From positions 806,001 through 870,000 of the forward strand of contig NZ_JABAIH010000002.1 in the NCBI RefSeq assembly GCF_012641395.1: a stretch of 64,000 bases of DNA, read 5' to 3'. Positions 54,409 through 61,411 of the stretch are shown piece after piece. The position numbers and the translations under genes were made by a program. The DNA comes from Rhizobium sp. P32RR-XVIII (GTDB taxonomy: Bacteria; Pseudomonadota; Alphaproteobacteria; Rhizobiales; Rhizobiaceae). The notes below the pieces were generated by a model. It was given only the letters and a program-made list of their open reading frames with translations. It searched no databases and had not been told where the DNA came from. Positions within the stretch are counted from its first letter, which is position 1; each line of letters begins with the position of its first letter.

Positions 54409-55398
54409 TTATGCTCCGGTCGTGAGGCGCTGCTGGTACCAGACCGGCAGATCGGTTTCGTCGAGTTCTTCGAGAGGGGTGGAGGGGACCCATGCCGTGT
54501 CGGTTCCGAACTCGGCCATGTAGCGGTTGTAGTTGTCGATCGCCTTGACGATCATCTGCCTGGCGTACCCAAACAGAGGGTTCCCCGGCGAAAGCATGAT
54601 TGCATGCGAGATCGGCGCGCCGTCCTTCTGGTAGAAGACGAAGACGAAGGCGAACTGGCCATTGCCGGCTATCTGGATGAGCCACGGCATGAACTTCGGA
54701 TCATCAGGGGCATTGTAGACCTTGCCCTCCTTGATGAGCCGCGCCATCTGCATCCGGCCATGCCGGTAATGCTCGGCCGAGACGATATAGTCATAACCAG
54801 CGACGGCATCGCGGCAGGCCTTGCCGAACTCCTTGCCGTACATATTCGCCAGCGACTTCAAGTCGGTGATGGCGTTCATCTTGAGGTAGTCGAACCGGAC
54901 CTTGTAGCGGATGCCGTTCTCGGTCCAGAAGACCGAGACTTCCGGAACTCCGCCCTCGAAAGCATTGGCGAGGGTCTTGTTCGCCTTGATGAAGGCCGAC
55001 GCTGCAAGGATCTTCGCATAATCCTTGAACTTGACCGGAACCTTCCCCGCTTCCTTGATCTTGGCAATCTCGTCGATGCCGTCTTTCCGGTTGCCGGGAT
55101 TGTATTGCGGCGCGTGACCGGCCTTGAATTTCTCCGGACCTTCCAAAACGCATTGATGGAACTGTCGACCGAATACCTTTGCCGGGGTGTCGTCGTCTTC
55201 GGGCCGCGCCGGGTTAAGCGGCGAATCCCACCAGTAGTCCGGAGCGTTGTCGACAAGCTTCTTGATGCCGGTCGACCCGAGCGCCGGGTCGCCGTGGTAG
55301 ACGCTTTCCGGCATTCCGAAATAGATCCCGTCCGGAATGAACTTCGACTGCTCTTTTAGAGCTTCGACATGCGTGTTGACGGTAACGGTGTCAGCCAT
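54409..55398 (-). CDS. RecE-like / DUF3799 PD-(D/E)XK exonuclease
   Basis: 329 aa, ribosome site GAGGA. N-terminal IYFGMPESVYHGDPALGSTG (the Y-H-x-x-x-x-x-S hallmark) precedes the nuclease core: the Asp in KVRFDYLK and the D-x-K in AITDLKSLA. A helical C-terminal half comes next (YRHGRMQMARLIKEG). DUF3799/RecE-type enzymes resect dsDNA 5' to 3' to give ssDNA for an annealing partner. It sits 4 bp upstream of that candidate partner. Confidence 0.87.
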   Translation of the reverse strand: MADTVTVNTHVEALKEQSKFIPDGIYFGMPESVYHGDPALGSTGIKKLVDNAPDYWWDSPLNPARPEDDDTPAKVFGRQFHQCVLEGPEKFKAGHAPQYNPGNRKDGIDEIAKIKEAGKVPVKFKDYAKILAASAFIKANKTLANAFEGGVPEVSVFWTENGIRYKVRFDYLKMNAITDLKSLANMYGKEFGKACRDAVAGYDYIVSAEHYRHGRMQMARLIKEGKVYNAPDDPKFMPWLIQIAGNGQFAFVFVFYQKDGAPISHAIMLSPGNPLFGYARQMIVKAIDNYNRYMAEFGTDTAWVPSTPLEELDETDLPVWYQQRLTTGA

Positions 55399-55408
55399 GG
55401 TCTGATCC

Positions 55409-56524
55409 TCAGTATTTCAGGGTGACGTTCGGAACCAAACCGCTGACCAAATGGACAACGATCTTCTGCGCCTGGTCGGCCGTGATGCCGGAGCACTTGA
55501 CGAGTTCCTTGACGATGGAATTGTTGATCGTCTTGCGGTGCGCGATGTTGGCTTCGCGGCGGCGCTGTTCGGCTGCCTCAGCTTCCTGTGCATCAGCGAT
55601 TCGCTTGCGCTCGGCAGCCGCTTCCCGTTCCGCTTGGACCTTCGCAGCGGCAATAGCCTCATCCGCACGGCGCTGGGCGTCCTCTGCCTCACGCTTCGCC
55701 CGGTCGGCGGCGTCCTTCGCTGCTTGTTCCGCGGCGGCGACACGAGCGGCATTCTCTCGCTCGACACGTTCGGCGGCTTCGGCTGCTGCCTTCTCCAGAT
55801 CGGCCTTTCGCTTTTCTTCGGCGATACGCTCGCGCTCGACGCGATCGGCCTCAGCCTGCTTGGCTTCTTCGGCCGCAAGGCGTTCCGCCTCCTGCCGGTC
55901 CCGCTCGGCCTTCTCGGCGCGAAGCTGTTCCAGTTCCGCCGCTTCCCGTTCCTGCTTTTCAGCAGTCGCCAAAAGGCGCGTGAGTGTGTCGATGGCGTCT
56001 TCGCGGGCAACGCTCGCCTGTGGGGCGAACTCTTCCCAGTGTTCCTTGCCCATCGGCTGGTTTTGGACATCGGCAAGCAGTTCGCGCAATTCCGATGACG
56101 GGCGACCGAAACCGACCTTCGACAGATTGATCAGAGCTTCCAAACAAGCCTTGTGACCGTCGACCCGCTCGGCCTCAGCAACTTCCCACTCGGTAAGCGG
56201 CTTGCGAACGCTGTCCTTCAACGCGTCGAGGCGTTCCTCGATCGTGTTGCAGGCGGCATTGACTTTCTTGGTCTGGTCGCGCCAGCTCTCGGTCAGCTTC
56301 TTGCCCTGGCCGACAAGCGCCGTCTTCGTGCGAGCGACCTTGTAGGCGAGGGAAGCGATCGCCTGGCGACCGACAGTCGTCGAAACGTCGGGCGTGTGCT
56401 TCGATACCTCTTCCTGGACCTTGGCAAAGAGCTTTTCAAACTCCCTGTCATCGGTGAATGCCTCAGCCGTCATCACAGCCGGCAGTTTGATAATCAGATC
56501 GGTAGACGTGACTTGATCAGCCAT
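55409..56524 (-). CDS. Long coiled-coil phage protein (DUF1351-like)
   Basis: 371 aa. N-terminal helical domain (DVSTTVGRQAIASLAYKVAR, TKTALVGQGKKLTESWRDQT) typical of DUF1351-type recombination-associated proteins, then a Glu/Arg/Ala-rich coiled coil of about 150 residues (179-330). A small C-terminal domain ends it (NNSIVKELVKCSGITADQAQ). It is just upstream of the exonuclease and annealing genes, where lambda-like phages carry accessory recombination proteins. Role unproven. Confidence 0.8.
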   Translation of the reverse strand: MADQVTSTDLIIKLPAVMTAEAFTDDREFEKLFAKVQEEVSKHTPDVSTTVGRQAIASLAYKVARTKTALVGQGKKLTESWRDQTKKVNAACNTIEERLDALKDSVRKPLTEWEVAEAERVDGHKACLEALINLSKVGFGRPSSELRELLADVQNQPMGKEHWEEFAPQASVAREDAIDTLTRLLATAEKQEREAAELEQLRAEKAERDRQEAERLAAEEAKQAEADRVERERIAEEKRKADLEKAAAEAAERVERENAARVAAAEQAAKDAADRAKREAEDAQRRADEAIAAAKVQAEREAAAERKRIADAQEAEAAEQRRREANIAHRKTINNSIVKELVKCSGITADQAQKIVVHLVSGLVPNVTLKY

Positions 56525-56723
56525 GATGCATGGACTCCTGTGCGATTAGGTTTTGATCTTTGAAATGCTGGTCAGCCTGTGCGAGCGCCTGGTACATGGC
56601 GAAAAGGACGGCTAATCCGATGATGGCGACCGAGAGCGAGACGACGAAGGCGCAATCCAAGAGCCGGTGCTTCGCGTCGACTGCCTTCTTGTAATCGGCG
56701 TCGATTTGATCGAGGGGGCGCAT
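56517..56723 (-). CDS. Small membrane protein of the phage operon
   Basis: 68 aa with one membrane helix (AFVVSLSVAIIGLAVLFAMY). Start overlaps the previous stop (TAATG), end overlaps the next start by 8 bp. Small single-helix phage proteins may act in exclusion or host takeover; no specific evidence here. Confidence 0.7.
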   Translation of the reverse strand: MRPLDQIDADYKKAVDAKHRLLDCAFVVSLSVAIIGLAVLFAMYQALAQADQHFKDQNLIAQESMHHG

Positions 56724-56926
56724 TACTCACCCCTCAGGCGCTTGTTGATGACCGAACTGATCGCTTCCCGGCATTCATCGTTGCACTTGAGGAACCGCTC
56801 GGCCGGGTTCTCCTGAAAGTGCTGCCAGGAGCCGTCCGGCATGTCGTAACCGGCTTCCTCGATCTCGTGCCGGTCGATGCTGTGCATCACGGCTATGATG
56901 TTGCGGAGTTCGCGGGCGGTGATCAT
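56723..56926 (-). CDS. Hypothetical small phage protein
   Basis: 67 aa from the ATG at 56926; an in-frame TTG lies two codons upstream. Helical: ELRNIIAVMHSIDRHEIEEA, then NPAERFLKCNDECREAISSV. Chained to both neighbours. No family recognised. Confidence 0.65.
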   Translation of the reverse strand: MITARELRNIIAVMHSIDRHEIEEAGYDMPDGSWQHFQENPAERFLKCNDECREAISSVINKRLRGE

Positions 56927-56928
56927 GA

Positions 56929-57351
56929 TCAATCACCGCTGTCGACGGTCATATCGAGACCGCAATGTCTGCAGGATCCGGGATGCCAGCCACGCGAATG
57001 GTTAGCGCCGGGTGCATCGACCTCTTCGTGCTTGCAGATAGCGAAGCGGACGACGAGCGGGCGATGCATCGTTTTCTTGGCTTCCTGATCGAAGATGCCG
57101 TTGCGCCAGACGACCGCGTAGCCTCCGCCATCGAAGCGGCCGCCCATTCCTGCGGGAGTAAGGAAGAACTGAGCCCAATTCTTCTGACCGTTAACGCGGC
57201 CCCATCCCCACTTCGGGACCCAGCTATGCCCGCCGGATGCGAGATTGCTCAGGAAGAGCATTGGATCGACGTCCTCGGCATTCGGGATGTCAATATCGCC
57301 CTTGAGAATTGGCGCGAAATCTTCCTCCAGCGTGTATGTCTTCTGCATCAT
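56929..57351 (-). CDS. Hypothetical phage protein with Cys/His C-terminus
   Basis: 140 aa (two adjacent ATGs at 57351 and 57348). A middle part WGWGRVNGQKNWAQFFLTP, GGRFDGGGYAVVWRNGIF suggests a beta sandwich. The C-terminal FAICKHEEVDAPGANHSRGW and SCRHCG supply a possible C-H-C-C zinc site. Overlaps neighbours by 4-6 bp. Confidence 0.68.
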   Translation of the reverse strand: MMQKTYTLEEDFAPILKGDIDIPNAEDVDPMLFLSNLASGGHSWVPKWGWGRVNGQKNWAQFFLTPAGMGGRFDGGGYAVVWRNGIFDQEAKKTMHRPLVVRFAICKHEEVDAPGANHSRGWHPGSCRHCGLDMTVDSGD

Positions 57352-57659
57352 GCCGCCTTCCTTTCGGAGACTGCATCAGCCCATTCGCTATCGGCTTGGT
57401 TGCCGGAGGTAGAGACCGGCTTGCCATCCTCGTCGTAGACAACGCGGTTGTCGTAGAGGACTTCCGTGATCGCCTTGAACATCTCCCGATCGAGAACCGT
57501 CGGGCTGCGCTGGTGGATGACGTGGCCGTTCTGGAACACGATCTCGTCGACGTAAAAGCCGCCGGAGCTGTCGGCCTTGAGCAGCGCATGGCCGTAGAGC
57601 AGGGCGCCTTCGCCGAACTCGGCGATCTTCAGTTCTTCAAAGAAGAAGGTAACTTCCAT
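57348..57659 (-). CDS. Hypothetical phage protein
   Basis: 103 aa from the ATG at 57659, chosen because AAGGAGG stands six bases upstream; a GTG immediately before overlaps the Arc-like stop. Beta-rich: EVTFFFEELKIAEFGEGALL, GGFYVDEIVFQNGHVI. No family recognised. Confidence 0.68.
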   Translation of the reverse strand: MEVTFFFEELKIAEFGEGALLYGHALLKADSSGGFYVDEIVFQNGHVIHQRSPTVLDREMFKAITEVLYDNRVVYDEDGKPVSTSGNQADSEWADAVSERKAA

Positions 57660-57952
57660 CACGCACCTCCTTTCCGAGCGGCGAGCATGGCGTCGGCGGA
57701 GCGGTAGGCGCTCACAGCCGCAACCTCAGGGGAAAGCGCGCGTTTCTCATCGGCTGCGAGCATTCCCGAGAGAGCCTGACCGGCGAACTGGTCGCGGAGC
57801 GTCTTGGGATCGCCAGAGAGCCGGGCGACGATCTCGGTGTTCATCGAACGACCGTTTTCCTTGGCCGCGGCCTTGATCTCTTCTCGGAGACCATCTGGAA
57901 GGCGGATGACGAACTTATCCGATCCGCGTCCTGTCTGAATGCTTTCTGCCAT
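57659..57952 (-). CDS. Arc-like ribbon-helix-helix regulator, first leftward gene
   Basis: 97 aa with GAGGA upstream. FVIRLPDGLREEIKAAAKEN with GRSMNTEIVARL is a classic ribbon-helix-helix DNA-binding domain (beta strand, two helices, S/T-E-I-V). A helical tail follows. First gene of the leftward operon after the left operators, so it is an early regulator, perhaps of the operon itself. Confidence 0.88.
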   Translation of the reverse strand: MAESIQTGRGSDKFVIRLPDGLREEIKAAAKENGRSMNTEIVARLSGDPKTLRDQFAGQALSGMLAADEKRALSPEVAAVSAYRSADAMLAARKGGA

Positions 57953-58047
57953 CGTCCCGTCCTCTGATCGAATGATCCAAGCCGGTCCCGTTTCGCGATC
58001 TTCGCCGTGGCGGGCTCAATCGGTAGCGGCTTGTTAATGAGAGGATA

Positions 58048-58118
58048 TTATGCGCAAACGGATAAATAGCAACAAAGAAAATGCGCAAACGGATAAAAAT
58101 AATTGCGCAGACGGATAA
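58048..58118. promoter_or_regulatory. Left operator cluster (three 18-bp sites) and divergent early promoters
   Basis: Three sites: 58048-58065 (TTATGCGCAAACGGATAA), 58079-58096 and 58101-58118. Each is an imperfect palindrome of half sites TTATSCG around four central bases. Steps are 31 and 22 bp. A leftward -10 (CATAAT) lies in the first site. A rightward TTGCGC / TAAATC pair (58103-58108 and 58126-58131, 17-bp spacer) points to the gene at 58138. The repressor bound here would shut both directions. Confidence 0.75.
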
Positions 58119-58137
58119 TCGCGCATAAATCTAGGGC

Positions 58138-58467
58138 ATGCAAAATGATCAAGAGCTATCTGAAGCGGGCTACTGGTACCGCGAGCGCGACGAATGGATA
58201 CGCCACGTCCTGGGGCGTCCCTACCTCTCTTCCGACTGCCAACGTGTGGCGATCTTCATTGCCATGCACATGAACCGGAAAGACAACCACACAAAGCATC
58301 AGCAGAAGACCATCGCGAAGGATCTGAATTTGAACCCTTCGACGGTGAAGCGAGCTGTGGCGAAATTGATCGATGAAACGTTGATCGCGAAGGATCAAGT
58401 GCAGCGCGGGCTACGGAATCGAGCCGTCAATCGCTACCGGCTGATTTTCGCTTGGGAAGCCCTCTAG
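58138..58467 (+). CDS. Winged-helix phage protein (possible replication initiator part)
   Basis: 109 aa. SEAGYWYRERDEWIRHVLGR, then a helix-turn-helix HQQKTIAKDLNLNPSTVKRA with VAKLIDETLIAKDQ, as in the N-terminal DNA-binding part of phage and plasmid replication proteins. It is shorter than usual initiators. It lies directly right of the left operators, with its ATG about 7 bp past a -10 element, so the message may be leaderless. Iteron-like repeats follow its stop. Confidence 0.75.
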   Translation: MQNDQELSEAGYWYRERDEWIRHVLGRPYLSSDCQRVAIFIAMHMNRKDNHTKHQQKTIAKDLNLNPSTVKRAVAKLIDETLIAKDQVQRGLRNRAVNRYRLIFAWEAL

Positions 58468-58468
58468 G

Positions 58469-58509
58469 GTGCACTAGCGCCCCCTTGGCAAAAGTGCACC
58501 AGCGCCCCC
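58469..58509. repeat. Two iteron-like 16-bp direct repeats plus AT-rich tract
   Basis: GTGCACTAGCGCCCCC (58469-58484) and GTGCACCAGCGCCCCC (58494-58509) differ at one base and are 25 bp apart. An AT-rich stretch follows (58511-58556). Repeats next to an AT-rich segment and behind a winged-helix gene fit a phage replication origin; direct proof is lacking. Confidence 0.55.
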
Positions 58510-58590
58510 CCTAATAACGATAGGCATAATAACATTAGTTTATTTGTTTTTAGGTTCTTGCTCTGAGGGGAGTAAGTAGAAGGGTGACGA

Positions 58591-59016
58591 TCAGGGCGAT
58601 ATCGCCGAACATTGCCCACCGGTGACAAACGGCGTGTTTCCTCCAGATCTATCGTCTTCGATATACCCGAAAGTGTAGATCTCCACGAACCTGAGCGCAT
58701 TAAAGTTGATAAGCATGCCGTATCCAAGGCCACCACAAGCCATTTGCTCGCTGGGTTGACCGTCGACGACTTTTCTCTCGCACGTAAAATCAGGATAGGA
58801 CTTGCCGAGTTGCTTTACCTCGTAAGTGTTCGGTTCACCATTTTTCGGTGAAACCACATACTGGGGATTGGACAATCTGAAGGTGGTGCTGCGCCATTCT
58901 CCGTCGAGAAACTTGAGGCCACCGGAAATTTGTTCGACGCAAAGAAGCGTTTCCGCCTTCGCCGGAAAGACAGAGAGCGACCCGACGATGGCGCCAAGCA
59001 CGACGACGTTTTTCAT
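58591..59016 (-). CDS. Secreted protein coupled to the repressor (candidate lysogenic-conversion gene)
   Basis: 141 aa from the ATG at 59016, which overlaps the repressor stop (ATGA). It has a clear signal peptide (VVVLGAIVGSLSVFPAKAE), then a small beta-rich mature domain with four Cys (CVEQISGGLKFLDGEWRSTT; FTCERK; MACGGLGYGML; QCSAISP). It is made whenever the repressor is, so it is expressed in the lysogen. Exported proteins encoded this way often exclude other phages or alter the host surface. No family name known to me. Confidence 0.75.
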   Translation of the reverse strand: MKNVVVLGAIVGSLSVFPAKAETLLCVEQISGGLKFLDGEWRSTTFRLSNPQYVVSPKNGEPNTYEVKQLGKSYPDFTCERKVVDGQPSEQMACGGLGYGMLINFNALRFVEIYTFGYIEDDRSGGNTPFVTGGQCSAISP

Positions 59017-59654
59017 CCCAGCCTCAATTTCCCCTGCAGCCCGCCGGCGCGGTCCACCTTCCGAAGCTGCGAACGCGGCAGAACAGCAAATATCTCTCCG
59101 ATCCAATCGAGGTTGACGTTCTCGATCGGTGCCGCGTTGAACGACATCAGTGTGACGCCGCCACTGCCTTTCATGATCGTCTTCAGGAAGCGCCTGCCCT
59201 CGGAAGTTCGAACAGCAGCGTCTTCGCCATAGAAGGACGTCACCGGCTTTTTCTGATCACGATAGACGATGACTACGTGCCCATCTTTGTAGACCGGCAG
59301 CATCGAATCTCCCTTGACTTCAAGAGCGATCATTTCCTCCGGCAGATGGAAAGGGACGTGAACTTGATCCAGGCCCTCCGGAGGAACCTGCTCGAAATCT
59401 GGCAAGATCTCCGCACCAGCGCCGATGTAGCCCATGATCGAGACTGGATGCCAGCCGCCGTTATCGGATGGCACTTCATCAGTGAGTCGCTCGTAGGCAT
59501 CATTGATTGCGTCGCGCCGTTGTCCTTCAGGTTCGGCGCCTGATAGCCAGCGATTGACCGTGGATTGCGACACTTCAAATTTCTCGGCGAGCTGCATCTG
59601 CTTCCAGCCGGTCGCTTTCATGATCGCGCGAAGTTTTTCAGGGATCGTAGCCAT
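59013..59654 (-). CDS. Phage repressor, XRE HTH plus S24 peptidase domain
   Basis: 213 aa. The N-terminal XRE helix-turn-helix is MQLAEKFEVSQSTVNRWLSG (residues 20-39). The C-terminal LexA/CI-like S24 domain has a cleavage-site-like A79-G80 in YIGAGAE, Ser117 in VKGDSMLP and Lys158 in RRFLKTIM. RecA-stimulated self-cleavage would induce the phage. It binds, by inference, the six operators at 58048-58118 and 59666-59737. No ribosome site precedes its ATG. Confidence 0.93.
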   Translation of the reverse strand: MATIPEKLRAIMKATGWKQMQLAEKFEVSQSTVNRWLSGAEPEGQRRDAINDAYERLTDEVPSDNGGWHPVSIMGYIGAGAEILPDFEQVPPEGLDQVHVPFHLPEEMIALEVKGDSMLPVYKDGHVVIVYRDQKKPVTSFYGEDAAVRTSEGRRFLKTIMKGSGGVTLMSFNAAPIENVNLDWIGEIFAVLPRSQLRKVDRAGGLQGKLRLG

Positions 59655-59665
59655 AGACGGACGCT

Positions 59666-59737
59666 AGTTCCGAACGCGGATAAACAAAAATGCGTTCGCG
59701 GATAAAATGCGCTTGCAAATAATCCGTTTGCGCATAA
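59666..59737. promoter_or_regulatory. Right operator cluster (three 18-bp sites)
   Basis: Sites at 59666-59683 (first half weak), 59688-59705 and 59720-59737 (opposite orientation), steps 22 and 32 bp. The outermost site continues into a 23-bp block that matches the left cluster (58043-58065) in reverse complement with one mismatch. It controls the repressor and the Cro-like gene. Confidence 0.75.
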
Positions 59738-59740
59738 TAT
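59713..59740 (+). promoter_or_regulatory. Rightward early promoter, overlapping operator
   Basis: TTGCAA (59713-59718) and TAATAT (59735-59740) with a 16-bp spacer. The predicted start is near 59747-59749, at the ATG of the Cro-like gene, so the transcript is probably leaderless. The -10 overlaps the right-most operator, which explains repression. Confidence 0.55.
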
Positions 59741-59748
59741 CCGTTCCC

Positions 59749-59970
59749 ATGAACGCGCTGAAGCACATCCGAAAGAACGTATTCGCTGTCACCCAGGCTG
59801 AGTTTGCCGCGGTGGCCGGTGTAACGCAGGCCACGGTCTCGCGATGGGAGAACGGTGTCGCCCCTTCGCTAGAAGAAATGCAGGCGATCCGCTCGGCCGC
59901 AGCAGAACGTGCGATCGACTGGAGTGACGCTCTCTTTTTCGACGTCCCCGCTGCGGAGACCGCAGCATGA
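59749..59970 (+). CDS. Cro-like helix-turn-helix regulator
   Basis: 73 aa from the ATG at 59749 (the longer frame from 59707 crosses the promoter). KNVFAVTQAEFAAVAGVTQA with TVSRWENGVAPSLEEM is a Cro/CI-type HTH. It stands first in the rightward operon, opposite the repressor, as in lambda. No Shine-Dalgarno sequence precedes it. The next gene overlaps by 4 bp. Confidence 0.88.
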   Translation: MNALKHIRKNVFAVTQAEFAAVAGVTQATVSRWENGVAPSLEEMQAIRSAAAERAIDWSDALFFDVPAAETAA

Positions 59971-60275
59971 GCGCCGCCGACGTTCTCAAAGACGCGCTGG
60001 CGATGATCAGCGCCCCGCACAAGTGGGCGAAAGGCGCCATCGCCTTCGATCGCCACGGCAATCAGGTGAAGCCCCTTGACGAAAAGGCTTGTCGCTTCTG
60101 CATGGTCGGAGCCATTCAGCGCCTGCAGCCGAACGCCGACGACTACGGCCAGGCGATCATGATCCTGCGCAAGGCGTGCGGCAGCCAGTCCATTTTCGAA
60201 TTCAACGATCAGTGCGGTCACAAGGCCATGACGAAAGTCATGCGGCGCGCGATTAGCTACGCGGAGGCTGCGTAA
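59967..60275 (+). CDS. DUF6197-type phage protein
   Basis: 102 aa. DVLKDALAMISAPHKWAKGA, EKACRFCMVGAIQRLQPNAD, FNDQCGHKAMTKVMRRAISY: the W-x-x-G, C-x-x-G-A and F-N-D blocks match the DUF6197 pattern common in actinobacterial and alphaproteobacterial phages. Role unknown. ATGA overlap with the Cro-like gene. Confidence 0.82.
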   Translation: MSAADVLKDALAMISAPHKWAKGAIAFDRHGNQVKPLDEKACRFCMVGAIQRLQPNADDYGQAIMILRKACGSQSIFEFNDQCGHKAMTKVMRRAISYAEAA

Positions 60276-60662
60276 ATGTGGAACCACGACATCTCCAGCG
60301 CACCGCGCGGCAAGATGGTGCAGACGACCGTCAGAACGAAGGACGGCATCAAGCGTATCGAGCAGTACCGAAAGGAATACATCCTCGCGGTTCACTCCGA
60401 TGGAACGGTCGTCCAGTCCTACTGGATACCGCCTCGCTACACGCAAAACGGCGCTGTCCTCGATGGCAACCGCTGGTCTGGCTTCAACGTCGGCAAGGAG
60501 CCGATCGCTTGGGCGCCGTGGCCCGAATTCAATTCCCAATCGGACGGCGGCGAATTCGCTGCAGTGAAGGCGCAAGGCCGACTGGCGGACCCTGTTGAGG
60601 TCGAACCGTCGCCGTCCGGCCTCGATCATCTCATCATCGACGACTGCGGCGGAGGCGTTTGA
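60276..60662 (+). CDS. Hypothetical phage protein
   Basis: 128 aa; ATG right after the previous TAA, with GGAGG eight bases upstream. MWNHDISSAPRGKMVQTTVR, SYWIPPRY, RWSGFNVGKEPIAWAPWPEF: the N-terminal and W-A-P-W-P blocks occur in many small phage proteins that accompany DUF551-like domains. Function unknown. Confidence 0.75.
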   Translation: MWNHDISSAPRGKMVQTTVRTKDGIKRIEQYRKEYILAVHSDGTVVQSYWIPPRYTQNGAVLDGNRWSGFNVGKEPIAWAPWPEFNSQSDGGEFAAVKAQGRLADPVEVEPSPSGLDHLIIDDCGGGV

Positions 60663-60665
60663 GCC

Positions 60666-60950
60666 ATGGAATGCAAGTTTCAGGTTGGACAGAAGGTCGC
60701 GGCGATCGAAGACCTCGAATGCGGAGTCGCAAAGGGACGGATTCTGACCGTATCCTGCATTGAGGGCGGCGATTTCGATGCTTTTGACGGAACGAAGCAG
60801 CACGTCGCCTTGAGCTTCTATGAAGTGCGAACCCGGAGTGGATACTGCGGATTTGACGCCCGTTTCTTCCGCCCCGTTGTCTCTCGCAAGACCGATATCT
60901 CGATCTTCACGGCAATGCTGACGCCGAAGACTGAGCAGGTTCCGGCATGA
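60666..60950 (+). CDS. Hypothetical phage protein
   Basis: 94 aa, GGAGG ten bases upstream. FQVGQKVAAIEDLECGVAKG, YEVRTRSGYCGFDARFFRPV: a small beta-barrel type, as in other short phage proteins. Overlaps the next gene by 4 bp. Confidence 0.72.
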   Translation: MECKFQVGQKVAAIEDLECGVAKGRILTVSCIEGGDFDAFDGTKQHVALSFYEVRTRSGYCGFDARFFRPVVSRKTDISIFTAMLTPKTEQVPA

Positions 60951-61111
60951 CCAGCACTCTCGCAACGGCTGTCCGCCAGACCAAACGCCAGATGACGTTC
61001 CACTGCTGCGATGCATGCGAGCGCGTCCTCTCCATTGAAGAAATCATTGAGCGGCACTGCGAGCGCTGCAACGCGCTGACGCGGCCTACAGAGGTGAGGG
61101 AAGCGGCATGA
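60947..61111 (+). CDS. Small zinc-finger-like phage protein
   Basis: 54 aa. FHCCDACERVLSIEEIIERH with CERC gives a C-x2-C...C-x2-C zinc finger. ATGA overlaps at both ends, which supports translation. No family name. Confidence 0.68.
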   Translation: MTSTLATAVRQTKRQMTFHCCDACERVLSIEEIIERHCERCNALTRPTEVREAA

Positions 61112-61212
61112 TCGCGACGTTTCTCGGATACGCCTTCTTGGCGATGATCATCGGCGGCTTCGTGCTCTGCGCGATGGCAGCCATTCTCGACGGCATCCCA
61201 GGAGTTCGGTGA
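61108..61212 (+). CDS. 34-aa single-helix membrane peptide
   Basis: MIATFLGYAFLAMIIGGFVL then CAMAAILDG: one membrane segment. Overlaps the previous stop (ATGA) and its own stop overlaps the next start (TGATG). Likely a real tiny phage membrane protein. Confidence 0.6.
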   Translation: MIATFLGYAFLAMIIGGFVLCAMAAILDGIPGVR

Positions 61213-61355
61213 TGCGCTCGATGTCCAATTCCTTCGAAGCAGCTGATGACGCGACCGGACACAAGTTCCACCGAGTTCCCGTCGCGTCATTTTCACAGCT
61301 CTTCATCGTACACCCCGTTCTCAATCACCGGCTTTCGCCAGTTGGCAGAAGCTGA
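61212..61355 (+). CDS. Possible 47-aa phage ORF
   Basis: Begins at the TGATG overlap with the previous gene: MRSMSNSFEAADDATGHKFH, then RVPVASFSQLF. No motif; weaker than its neighbours because it is not followed by an overlapping gene. Confidence 0.4.
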   Translation: MRSMSNSFEAADDATGHKFHRVPVASFSQLFIVHPVLNHRLSPVGRS

Positions 61356-61411
61356 ACTCAAACCAATCAAGCCCTGGCCACGTCGGATTAGTGGCACAGG
61401 GGAATTCGTAA

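Noticed and set aside
58464..58736. 90-aa minus frame over the iteron-like repeats
   Set aside because: It overlaps the end of the secreted-protein gene and reads through repeats and AT-rich DNA; no start signal or motif.
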